Shown piece after piece: positions 43,553 through 54,385 of a stretch of DNA of 64,000 nucleotides. The DNA comes from Skeletonema tropicum. Lineage: Eukaryota > Bacillariophyta > Thalassiosirophyceae > Thalassiosirales > Thalassiosiraceae. The DNA is taken from the NCBI GenBank assembly GCA_037178625.1, contig CM074140.1, positions 992,001 through 1,056,000 on the forward strand, in the 5' to 3' direction. Below the pieces are notes generated by a model that was given only the letters and a program-made list of their open reading frames with translations, made no database searches and was not told the origin of the DNA. Within the stretch, counting starts at the first letter, position 1, and every line of letters starts with the position of its first letter. The translations under genes and the position numbers were made by a program.

Positions 43553-44374
43553 ATGGGGTACATCATACCATGCCGTGGCAAACGACGCCGCATTGTACGC
43601 GATGAAGATGACAAGGAAGATGGAAATCCAGTCAATCCAACCAACACCGATGCCGATGAGCAACGAAACCGAGCCGAGTCTGTAGCTAGTACGGCAGCAA
43701 CCAATCCAGAGTCAGATACCGATGAAGATGAAGACTCTCTGGAAGAGGAAGCGACTCAACTACAGAATGAAATCATACTTAAGAAGTTACAGAGGGTGAA
43801 CGGTGAAGGTGATGAGGTCCAGCTACTTCATACGTCATCTCAAGCTAAGCTTTTCGAGTATGTCAAGGAAGACAACGACGAAGGTACATGGAAATACCGC
43901 GGAGAAGGTCAGGTTAAGTTCATACGCTGCTTAGAGGAAGGATATAACCGTGGGATGATTCGGATGGAGCTCACGAAGAACTGCACGTTGGAGATTTTGA
44001 TGTGTCATGAGGTTACTCATGAGGACGCAATGCCTATGAACTCCAACAGAGGCAAGGCTTACACTTGGATATGCAAGGACTGGGCATACAACACCACAAA
44101 AAAGACTTTCGCGTGAGTACAAAACACTTTCCAGCAATTTTGTAACTAACCACACTTCCTACATTACTAACCAACCCATCTCCTATCCAGCATTCGATTC
44201 GATGATAGTATGCAAGCATTGGAATGGAAGCAGATGTTTGAGCAAAGTAAAATCAACAACTGCAACGTACGCAGAGGTATCGGGGTCCCTGACGCAGCTG
44301 CTGTAGACGATGTGACATCTACATTTAAAAGCTTGTCCACTGCTACAGCTGCGACTAAGAGTCCATCAAAGTAA
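43553..44374 (+). CDS. RANBP1: Ran-binding protein 1 (RanBD), 2 exons
   Basis: ATG 43553 (MGYIIPCRGKRRR). Exon 1 is 43553-44112, the intron 44113-44190 (78 bp, GTGAGT..TCCAG), exon 2 44191-44374; 247 residues. After an acidic, Ser/Thr-rich N terminus, the Ran-binding domain runs from about residue 105. It has QAKLFEYVKEDNDEGTWKYR, GEGQVKFIRC, MIRMELTKNCTLEILMCHEV, RGKAYTWICKDWAYN and, across the splice, FAIRFDDSMQALEWKQMFEQ. This is the pleckstrin-like fold that binds Ran-GTP and, with RanGAP, ends nuclear transport cycles. The W-x-x-R-G-x-G core is present as W..RGEGQ. The basic KRRR near the start may be a nuclear localisation signal. Convergent with NASP. Confidence 0.88.
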
Positions 44375-44513
44375 AACGAGCGAAACACAGCTTTAGAGAT
44401 TTGAATGAACATCTAACTATTTAGGATTGGTCTGTTAGATTGATATCTGAAACAGTACCTGCATTTATGCATTGCCACGAAATGAAATTATCGACCCCCC
44501 CATATCCATATAC

Positions 44514-47500
44514 CTACTCTGTCTTTGCACGTTTTGCGGAATCTGCATCTAACAGGACTGGTTGCACCTTCTTCTTTTTCTTTTTCTTGACCACCATCAT
44601 CATCGGTTGGGCAGCAGCAGATGTTGCTGCTGCTACTGCTGAAGCACTACCAAACGCATTGACTGAAGTACTGCTACTTGCAGCTGCAGCTGCTACTGCT
44701 GGAGTTGTTGTTGAGGAAGCAGCACCAAATACATTCACTTTACCCGAAGAAGCAGCAGCAGCTGCTGCAGAAGCTCCAAATCCAATAGTTGTCATTCCAC
44801 CTCCATCCTCCTCTCCCATTTCACCACCCTGCTCTCCATTCATCTTGGCCTCATGCTTCCGAATCTCATTCGCTTTCATTTCACCCAATGTCTTTAGTCC
44901 CTCTTCCGCCTCTTCTGCCGTATCTACCGCCTCTTGAATTTCATCCAACATTTCCTGAATGTCCTCAAAGGTTTCTTTTTCAGGTGATTTGGATGGAGGA
45001 GTGAGATTGGAGACACGTGAACGTAATGTCGATACCATTGTCGAGTGGATACCGCCACCACCATTATCATTATTGGTAGATGCAGCTGAAGCAGAAGCAG
45101 AAGCAGAGGTAGTATACTTGCCATCATTACTCAAATCTGTCAACACATCTGCATCCTCTCCACACATTACTGCCAACATTCCACTAAACGATACAGCACA
45201 CTCTACAAAATTCTCCAATGACCTTTCACGATATTCCATCTTTTCACTCTCTGCCATTCCTCCTTTCATTCCACCACCACCATCTCCACCATTACCCCTA
45301 CCATCATCAAGTTGACTCACAAACCGTTCCACCGCATCCTCCACCACCTCCCCCCCCCTACTCGGAGCCTCCGCATACACACCTGCCAAACTATAATGCG
45401 AATCGGCCACCTTTTTATGATACCGTCCCAACACTTTGGTACGGAGTTTCAATGCAGTGGTATAATCGGAAATACAGTCGGAAGTGTTGGCGACGGAATT
45501 GTTACCACGTTGGAGGTCACCTAATCGTGTGTGGATTTGGGCTAGATCTAATAGTAGGTCTGATTGTTGTTCACTTGATGTATATGTAGGAGTAGTGGAA
45601 GAGCTGCTGTAGTCACTCTTGCCAACAAAACCACCACTACTGCTACCCCCAATCTCCTCTCCTCCACCAAGTGGATGAAAGGATTCTACCAATTTGGTCA
45701 CGATACTACGTGCTGTTTCAAGATTTTCCCAGGCAATTTGCAAATCTTCCGTGGGGTCACTTGGTGCCTCTTCTTGTGGTGGTGGTTGCTGTTCCTCCTC
45801 ATAGTCATTATTCTTGTTCATCAGTTCGGGTTCTTGGTTTTGTTGTTGGGTATCATTGCCCACTTCAAAATCTGGTGAATTATCATTCTCAGGTGCACCA
45901 TTCCCACTACCACCTCCTGTAGGTTGTTGTGCCGAAGAACCTCCTGCCATCATGACATCACTCTCCTCCACCGAATAAAGTAGTGTCGACCCATACAAAT
46001 AATACAATGGAGCCAAACTCTCATGAAGTTCCATACAATCCTCTTCTCCCTCCTCTACAGCAGTAGTGGCAGTTTGATTATTGTGGTGGTCCGCACGAAG
46101 AATTTGGACAGTAAATTTCAAAGCCGTTTCAAGTGTGGAAAGTGCATCTGGGAAATTATCCGAATTGAGTACAGTCGTCGTACGGTTATTTTGACACACG
46201 CTTATTTTGACATTACAGTTATTTTGACACAGCAGCAGAGAACACTACCTTCTCTTATCGCTGGCTTCCCCGCTTCTCCCGAGGAGGGAGAAGAGGCAGC
46301 TCAGCCACACAAACCACCATGACCATGACCATGACATTACCATACACAATACTTACACAATACAGCGAGACAAATTAATAAAGTAAACGACAATGAGTGC
46401 TGCTAGATGTGCTGCGGGCGATTATTGCGACATGGAAGGCCTCCCCTTGCCGCCTGAAGGCAGCAGGGATTCGAGACACTTTTGTCTTCGTTGCGGACAT
46501 CAGAAGCATGCGCCGTGTGGGCACCAATTTGATGATTTGCGAGGTAACGAAGAAGAATACAAAGATATCCTTGATGTCATTGCGCCTAAAAAGGATGGTG
46601 ATCGACCTAATCCTAAGCCAGCGGGGAAAAAAGGAAGTTGACGGATTTGAGGAAGAAATCTTTGCTGAGGTCTTTGGTGAGGACTTTGCGCAGGATTTAA
46701 GTGATTTGTCAAACATTTTCTTGTCAAAGTGTCGCCTTTTCGAAGCGAAAAAGTTGGAGAAGAAGCTTGCAGGCAATAAGTTGCGACAACCGAATGTGGC
46801 GCCATACTTTAGGGTTCAGAAAGCTGCATCCAAGCCTTACTCACGGCACGACAATGCGTATTGGTTATTGGATCAATGTAAAAAGCATATCAAAGATTCG
46901 TCCGAGACACCATTGCTGCTTGCAGAGGCAGCATTAGACGCAATCAAGAAACTCCGTGAGAATGAGAATGCGGGTTCAGAGGAGGACGACGAGAATGACG
47001 ACGAGGATGATGATGCAGATGCACGGTACAATATCTTCTTCAATTCATTTGGTCATCTACGCTCTCGTAACGTCGAATTGATTATGGTCTTAAACAGCAA
47101 ATCTGATGAATTGGTGAAAGATTTATCGTTGACTCTGGAACAACTGAAATTGACGTGGGAGCATGAAGACTTCTAAATATGTAAGCAACCTTGCTTTGTC
47201 TCCTCCTTTGTCTGAAACCTATGTACATACCTATGTACTGGTATTTAAGCTTATGTACCGATGCCTATTTACTTGCTACACGGATGTTTTGACAAGTACG
47301 GTTATTTTGACACGCTGAGCCAGAACACAGTGTGTCAAAATAACTGTACGACGACTGTAGTTTGTAGGCGAGAGTGTAGGCCTTGCTGGATTTGGTGGAG
47401 AAGTAGTTTGGTGGTGCGGTGGTGGTGGTGGTGGTTGTGGTGGTAGTACTTTTGGATGTACTTGATGCTGTTGCTGATGCTGTTGCTGGTGTGACTGATG

Positions 47501-47735
47501 TGGTGGCGGCGGCATTGGTGCTGGGAGTTATGTTTGTGGTGTCATGTGGTTGTGTTTTCGTCACCTCTTCAGCGCCAGCAGCAGCGACAGAAGCAATGGG
47601 CTCCTTGACCATTGCGGCAGCCGTAGATGATGTAGACTCTTTGGTTGTCTGAGGCGAGTTGTTGGGGCCAGTGGCTGCCATGGTTGAAACGTGCGTGGGA
47701 TCAGAGATTATGATCGTTGCATGTGATTGAGACAT
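44514..47735 (-). CDS. NASP: NASP-type histone chaperone (SHNi-TPR), interrupted by a transposon
   Basis: The gene starts at ATG 47735 (MSQSHATIII) and is read to 47358, where a TA-flanked element (46172-47357) intervenes. It resumes at 46169 and ends at 44514. Omitting the element and one copy of the TA keeps the frame exactly (126 + 552 codons, 677 residues) and gives a natural TPR start, YKLLNSDNFPDALSTLETAL. Further features: CMELHESLAPLYYLYGSTLL, the SHNi-TPR motif EDLQIAWENLETARSIVTKL, TALKLRTKVLGRYHKKVADS, and an acidic coiled coil ending in a KKKKKKKVQP nuclear signal. NASP/Hif1/Sim3 proteins chaperone histone H3-H4. Unless the element is spliced out, this allele yields only a truncated protein. 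Long Thr/Ala and Gly/Ser runs flank the domains. Confidence 0.82.
46170..47359. mobile_element. TA-flanked DNA transposon inserted in the NASP coding sequence
   Basis: The termini CAGTCGTCGTACGGTTATTT..GACACAC (46172-46199) and the complementary right end (47330-47357) form 28-bp inverted repeats with one mismatch. Each is bordered by TA (46170-46171, 47358-47359). Extra subterminal copies of GTTATTTTGACAC lie at about 46218 and 47301 (direct) and 47328 (inverted); the right end forms a GTAC..GTAC hairpin. The 1186-bp body carries one plus-strand gene-like frame, but no DDE transposase was recognised. The TA duplication and repeated subterminal motifs resemble those of the element at 19297, although the sequences differ. 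Confidence 0.88.
46393..47176 (+). CDS. Unknown element-borne protein, +1 frame break in an A run
   Basis: ATG 46393 opens MSAARCAAGDYCDMEGLPLP, continuing with HFCLRCGHQKHAPCGHQFDD, a Cys/His cluster that could bind zinc. That frame ends at 46641 just after a GGGGAAAAAAGGAAG tract. The other frame carries on from the same tract (KKEVDGFEEEIFAEVF onward) to a stop at 47174-47176. It includes a helical, Lys-rich part (RLFEAKKLEKKLAGNKLRQP) and an acidic Glu/Asp run. One product of about 260 residues would require a +1 shift. No known transposase motif is seen; the family is unknown. It lies wholly within the inverted repeats. Confidence 0.45.
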
Positions 47736-47896
47736 AAAATCTCGATCGAAAAAAAATGATCACATCTTAACATTTTTCTACAGCAAGTACGTAGGAATAG
47801 TACAAAAAGATGGCGCGGCTCATCATTGCCTCAAAGATGGTGCATGTCACCTAAAAATTATGAACTACAACTCCTCACAATATTATAACTGTCAAG

Positions 47897-50800
47897 ATGC
47901 AAGCCCATGCAGCCCTATTGCGACGACATGGCCGAAACGCAGCAGCCTCAACTACGGCAAGGGCGTTGTCTGGTTCAATAATAACATCGTCCGATCATCA
48001 GAGGAAAGCAAGATCTTATGTTAGTTGCTGCACGTCACCTTTGTTGGTAACAACATCATGTTCGTCATTGCTAACGACTTCTTCATCACTGAGGTCATCA
48101 CCAAGTAGTAGGTTTCTATCCGACAATGATTTATTGGCACGCAAGTATACAACGCTACCATCATCATTATCAGTCATCAAGTGTCTATCGTCCAACCAGC
48201 AATGACGACAGCATTCCACACCAAAATCACCACCACCACAACATCACTACACACCACCTACTCCAAAGACGCACCAAGGTATTCGTCTCCAAACACAATC
48301 AAACTCTCAATCTAACCCCCCAACAAATCACATCGTACCTCTGTCAACAACTCCCCACATCTCTCCACATCCCATAATAGTGACGACTTTCGTATCACAT
48401 CTACCCATGTCATCATGAAAGAATGTCCATTCTGTCCCAAACCTACTAATGGAAAACTTGATAATATGTACAAGTTGTATATCAAATTAGGTGGAGGAGC
48501 ATACTTTTGTCATCGCTGTGGTGCGAAAGGGAGTTGGTATGATTTGAAGAGTGGTTTGGGTGGATTTAGTGTTGTGGATAATACTGGCGGTGGTGGTGGG
48601 TACACTCACACTCATCATCCACACAATTATAACAACCATGGTTCCAACAACAATGCTAACCATCATCATCAACCACCACCACCACAAAGGGCACCACAGC
48701 CACTGCCCATGCCACACCCCAAACTAAACTCCCTCCACTCCTCCCGTCTCTTCGATCCACGGAACAATTCTTCCACCTACAACAGTAACGAATACAAGGC
48801 AATGCAGTACCTCCAACAAGAACGGGGGTTGACAAGCGCAGTGTTGAGAAAGTATGGTGTTGGTTGTGCCACGTACAAGTTTGCTAGCAAGCAGAAGAAC
48901 AGATAGTAGTGGTGAAAGTGGAAGGATGGAATATGTGGAAAGCATGTGTGTAACTTTTCCATGGTTGATGCGTCAAAGTGAAGTGGAGGAACAGGAGGAG
49001 TTACGGGGGGCGGAGTATGTTTGGAGAAGAGCTGAAGAGGAAGAGGAGGAAGAAGAAGAGGAAGGTATTGTGGAAGAGGATGGTGACAACAATAAGGAGA
49101 AGGAACGTCAACGAGAATTGGAACGTGAGTCAAAACGACGTATTCAAGCTGTCAAGGAAGCGGAAGCAGCGGCCAAGAAGAATACCAAGGCAAGATCGGA
49201 GATGACTGCCTTGGAACGATATTATGCCAAGAGGGAACGGAAACGTGCTTTGTCTCGTAGCAAGAAGGCTGTACGTAATGATGATGATGAGGTAGAGGAG
49301 GAGGAGAAGACGAATGATGACAACAATGACAACAACAACAATCTAGATCAATTTCAATTCACACCGATATCACAAAAACAACAAGTCCCTGACACCACTC
49401 ACATCCGACGAAGTCGAATCCCTCCACGGACCCTACATCACCCGTCGCATCAAAGTCCGATCCATCACCCAAAAATCATGGCAACGTCTCGATCCACCCG
49501 GAGGTGGCTTTGGCCTATTCGGGTGGCACACCATCCCCCACAACGCCACCGAAATCATATTGACCGAGGGTGAATTCGATGCCATGGCAGTCTACCAAGC
49601 CACCGGCCGGCCGGCGGTAAGTTTACCCAATGGATGTCGTTCGTTGCCCATGGAGGTGTTGGTATTATTGGAACGGTTTGATACGGTGTATTTGTGGATG
49701 GATAATGATGGACCGGGACGGGAGGGGGCGGAGATGTTTGCACGGAAGTTGGGTGTGGAGAGGTGTTTGCTTGTCCAGCCTAGTGGGAAGAGAGGTTGGA
49801 ATAATGGTAGTGGAGAGTGTGAGGATGATGATTGTGAGGATGTGGAAGCTCTGTTGGGCTTGGATAATGGAGCAAGTAGTGATGGTAGTAGGCCTCCACC
49901 TCCGAAAGATGCAAATGAAGCTTTGTTGCAGGGTTGGGATATCAATGAGCTTTTGAATGAGGCAAGTGAGCTTCCGCATGAGCGGATTATGAAGTTTTCG
50001 GATCTTAGAGATCAGGTACGTGAATGAATGCTGTGTTGCTCGTTTCATAACATTTGTTTGCAGAGGAAATCTCGCGGCATGTCTGATATTTGCTCAATTC
50101 TTTCATCACTTCTTTGCAGGTCATCCATGAAATAACCAATCCAGACAAGTACAGAGGTGTTCCTGTCCCCAGTCTTCCGGGATTCACCTCTTTGATCAAA
50201 GGATTTCGAAGGGGTGAAATGACAGTGTTGACTAGGACCCACAGGCTCAGGTAAGACAACCTTCCTCGGCCAAGCCTCGTTGGATTTGGCCGAGCAGGGC
50301 GTGAATGTATTGTGGGGTAGCTTCGAGATCAAAAATACGCGACTTCATGCATAAGCTACTCCAACAGTACATGAAGGACGTTCTCCCGATTGGACTTGCC
50401 GAAAGAGAAGGTACTTCGATGGAGGAAAAGAAGAAGATGTACGAAGCCTTGACTGTGCTGGCGGATAAGTTTGATACTTTGCCGATGTACTTCATGAAGT
50501 TTCACGGAGGGTCTGATATTGATGACGTACTGGATGCAATGGAGTATGCTGCCTATGTGCATGATGTGGAGCATATCATTCTGGATAATATGCAGTTTAT
50601 GATTAGTAGGGACATGAAGAAAATGTCTTCGTCGTTTGACAAATTCGACATGCAGGACATTGCCATTGAGAAGTTTAGAAAGTTTGCGACAGATTACAAC
50701 GTTCATGGTGAGTCATTCGTTCTTTTTGACGTGTATTTGCTGATCCTTTACCGATCTTGTCATCTTATCTATCCATGCTACTCTTTCTCCAGTCACACTA

Positions 50801-51151
50801 GTTGTACACCCTCGCAAAGAAGACGAAGGTGCAAAACTTGGCATCTCTTCCTTCTATGGAAGCGCGAAAGCCACGCAAGAAGCAGATACTGTCTTAATTC
50901 TGCAAAGTGATGGCAAACGAAAGTTTGTCGATGTGAAAAAGAATCGGTTTGATGGGACTTTAGGTCATGTGCCGCTCTACTTTGAAAGGAAGAGTGGTCG
51001 GTACACTGAAGATGCTCCAGCACAAGCTCCACCTAAGACAGTTGTCCCGAATGGAGTTGGTGTGAAGACATTCAATGGTGTTGGTCATCAGAGAGGTAGA
51101 GCGGTTGTGACTTCCAATTACAGTGACATTCGTAGCCAACATCCATTGTAG
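47897..51151 (+). CDS. TWNK: Twinkle-type mitochondrial primase-helicase, several frame breaks
   Basis: ATG 47897 begins a Ser/Arg/Ala-rich N terminus suitable for mitochondrial import. Conserved parts in order: zinc-binding primase motif [25 protein letters not shown] (48415-48550); ATYKF plus VTFPWLMR linker (about 48870-48970); a long acidic/basic insertion; TOPRIM motif [20 protein letters not shown] with [10 protein letters not shown] (49555-49715); helicase Walker [15 protein letters not shown] (about 50237-50275), [12 protein letters not shown], Walker [13 protein letters not shown] and [11 protein letters not shown]. Introns at 50016-50119 and 50708-50792 are clean. However the frame changes near 48345, 48900, 49380, 50235 and 50347 without introns, one immediately before the Walker A loop. 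Either the gene is decaying or the assembly has indels. Twinkle unwinds organellar DNA. Confidence 0.75.
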
Positions 51152-51269
51152 TATATGTACCGGAGTTCCCTCTTGTAATATGCGTATGTATTGATGTACT
51201 TGAAATGATATTCGTAAACTAGGTCTAAACGTTTAACAGCTACATGCAAAATTGTCATACAAATGATGT

Positions 51270-52420
51270 TTATTCGTACTTGAACGAGGGCTCAACTCCA
51301 GCAATGTACTTAGCGGCAACAATGTTGCAAAGTTCCGCCATTCTCTTGGAATAACCACATTCATTATCATACCAAGCGTAGATCTTGACCATAGTTCCAT
51401 CTATCACCTGCGTAGACAATGCATCAATAACACATGAACGGGTTTCATTGGTATAGTCTGTGCTCACCAAAGGCCTGGTTTCGTAACCCAAAAGACCCTT
51501 CAAGATGCCTTCCTTACTCGCCTTTTCCAAAGCAGCATTGACCTCCTCTTTTGTGACACTCTTCTCAACTTCGAACACACAATCGGTCAAACTTCCGTTC
51601 AAAAGAGGAACGCGAATAGCAAGCCCATTGAGCTTTCCCTTAAGTTCAGGGTAGATTTCTACAATGGCGGTGGCACTGCCCTATAATAATATTATGAACA
51701 AACAAGAAGTGTCTCCATTGGCGTATGCAAAATCAAACCACAGAACAAATGACAAAACAATGTCATCTCACTTACTGTAGATGTAGGACAAAGGTTGAGC
51801 ATACCAGAACGAGCTCTACGCAAATCTGATTTCTTATGGTTGGGCATGTCCACAAGAGTCTGAGTGCCAGTAACGTCATGTACTGTGGTGATGCAGCCAT
51901 GTTTAATGCCAAAGTTTTCCTTCACAACTTTAACCACAGGAGCAAGACAGTTAGTGGTACAACTAGCGTTGGTTACAAGCTTCAACTCCTCCTTCAGCAA
52001 ATGGTGATTGCATCCAAGAACGACATTCAATGCTCCCTTCTCCTTCACTGGTGCACTAACAACTACGCGCTTCACGCCACATTCAGCAAAGTATGCTTCA
52101 AGCTCAGCCACTTTCAAAAACTTTCCGGTGCATTCCATTACCATGTCAACGTTCATTCCTTGCCAATCAACTTTCTTAAAATCAGGCTGTTGAGAGAATG
52201 TGACCAATTTTCCATCGACAGTGAAACCCTTTCCATCTTCAGTCAACTCTACTTCCTTGTCCCAAGTTCCGTGGACGGAATCATATTTGATGAGGTAGGC
52301 AGCTGATTCGACGGAGCATACGTCATTCACATGCACAATGTCAAGGAGCGGATCCTCCCAGGCATAGCGGAATACAAGCCTGCCGATCCTACCGAAGCCG
52401 TTAACTGCGCAGACAACCAT
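51270..52420 (-). CDS. Glyceraldehyde-3-phosphate dehydrogenase, ArsJ-associated type, 2 exons
   Basis: ATG 52420. Exon 1 is 52420-51776, the intron 51775-51681 (95 bp, GTAAGT..TATAG), exon 2 51680-51270; 351 residues. NAD-binding [12 protein letters not shown] is at the N terminus and the catalytic Cys in [16 protein letters not shown]. Several positions depart from glycolytic GAPDH and match the bacterial GAPDH paired with the arsenical permease Ars[56 protein letters not shown] and [16 protein letters not shown]. In bacteria that enzyme makes 1-arseno-3-phosphoglycerate for export. The usual NEWGY or NEFGY motif is NECGY here. No targeting peptide is seen (cytosolic) and no ArsJ permease lies in the window. 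A role in arsenate handling is inference; a divergent metabolic GAPDH is the alternative. Confidence 0.85.
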
Positions 52421-54385
52421 GGTTTTTAGTTGAGAGATAAGAAGTACTTACGATGTGGGCTTGAGGTGGAGCGTCATCATGATGATGCATCGGCACGTAG
52501 TAGCACGTAGTGCGCGTGGTCGGAGCGATGACAGAGTGAAGATTCACAAGATTCGCCTAAAATTAGTCGCGATGGAGACTGTTGAGACAGTTATATCCAC
52601 CCTCGCCTCGGTTTACGTTGAGCACTGTTATCTGTCTCACCCCAGAAACAACATCAGTCTTATTCCTACGTATCTCCCATACAAGATAGATAACGGCACT
52701 TCCTTTCCGCCGAAATTAGAAAAATATAATATTTCACAAAAAATCCCGCCTCTTTTGCTCCACGCACGATTTCGCAGCACAAACATAATCACACATCATG
52801 AAGAAATGAACCAAAACACCATGTTGATGGCATAGCGGTAAAAATCGTATCTTCTGAAGTACATAGATTTGCATTTCGTGCTATATAACTGGCTGCAGCT
52901 GAAGTTATGAGGCAACTTACTGGCTAGGCCACGTAATGCACTTTTTGATACCCCTTCTAAGCGTCACACAAGAAAAAGTCAACCAGAAGAAGTGCAAATC
53001 CTGCGCAAATCTCCCGATGTGTCGTCCGATACTACGCCCGTAACACCAAGAGATCGTCCTCTCTCCACCAACCCTCGCCGCCGCTTGTACATATTGACAT
53101 CTAGTGTCGGTGTGTTCATTGTTAATGACTTCATATGGCCATAGCGCTCCGTCGGGCACCAACATTGTTGCTACACATCACATCATCGATTACAAACAAA
53201 TGTCACCTATTTCTTTGTTCTATTCCGGCCTCTAATCACGACGAGACAACTAAACACGACAGAAGAGCTCTTAATAATATGTAAGGATCGCTTTGTACCG
53301 TAAAGTTGAAAATAGAGATGATTTCACTGCCTACACTACCATCGGCGAACTCAGCCTTGGCATCATCATCGCCCAATACATGGCCATTCCACGAACAAAT
53401 TCCAATGGTTTCGTTATTCAAATCAACTTTTCCATCCGACAACTACGACACAACAACTACTTCATTTACTTGAAGAGATATGGTCGTGCCTGGGTGACTC
53501 GTAGTTCGATTAGGGTGGAATAGGTGCACATATTGTCTCCGAAGAAGGCTGTCATTATGGCGCTACATTGCTTCTGAATAGATTTGAGTGCAATCATTAA
53601 CAACTTGTTAAGGCCCTTTGGTTTCAATGAAGTAATGTTCGACGGATACAGCTGCATATGATCACTGCTGCCATCGTTTGAATGCACAAAGTGTATTCTC
53701 TCTTATGAGATGGATTCTCAACTACATGAATATATGTCGAATGACACGGATCTGTGGGCCTCGTACATTATTATTATTCAACAAAAAGATATACACATTC
53801 ATATCATAACTCAATAATCGTTAATTCAACAGTGTTTGGTGTTGATAGTGCTGAAATATTTGTTATAACACCATCGTTCATTGCTTATGAGGAGTTGAGG
53901 ATGCACATTCATGTGCACTAATTGGCTTTTATTTTACATCATATGTAAAAAGCGGTACATATCAAGCTGCTTCATACAAGCATATATATTTATATAGGCA
54001 TCACGAACATTATATCTTTAATACAACCGCACCATGCTTAGTAAAGTACGCTGATCGGGCGGAAATCCCATGGTGATGATGTGCTCGATGATCGTTGGCG
54101 CCACTTTGGTACCGCTTCTTGGACGATTCCTACGTACGCTAAGTTACGCTACCTGATGTTTTTTTGCTGATGAGACAGCTATAGTTGAGCAGACTCCGGC
54201 TGGGGAGAGGAAAAGCATCTACTTATGAGAGAGTGGCAGGGAAAGAAATATTGAGATTGGAATACTTAGTTCGGATGGAATGAGGAAGATAACATCTGTT
54301 TGATTATATGATATGGTATTGATACTGAAACCTCAAGAGCCACCCAACCTTTCAATCATTTGCTATCCAAAACTGGGCAAAGATA
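52421..54385. other. Intergenic, 1.96 kb, no convincing gene
   Basis: The GAPDH promoter lies near 52420. Two minus-strand frames (53442-53236, MSDGKVDLNNETIG onward, and 53165-52917, MLVPDGALWPYE onward) begin with ATG but could not be joined by a credible intron or matched to a family. The remainder (about 53700-54330) is AT-rich with no feature recognised. Confidence 0.4.

Noticed and set aside
44440..45922. Plus-strand frames opposite NASP rich in Ala, Pro and His
   Set aside because: Antisense to the Ala/Gly/Ser-rich coding sequence; no motifs.
47275..47360. Independent 85-bp hairpin MITE at the 3' side of NASP exon 1
   Set aside because: The inverted GTACGGTTATTTTGACAC copies here are the right terminus and subterminal repeat of the larger element spanning 46172-47357.
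52917..53442. Small two-exon gene on the minus strand downstream of UBA3
   Set aside because: Two ATG-initiated frames exist but phases do not join at any GT/AG pair I could find, and no family is recognised.
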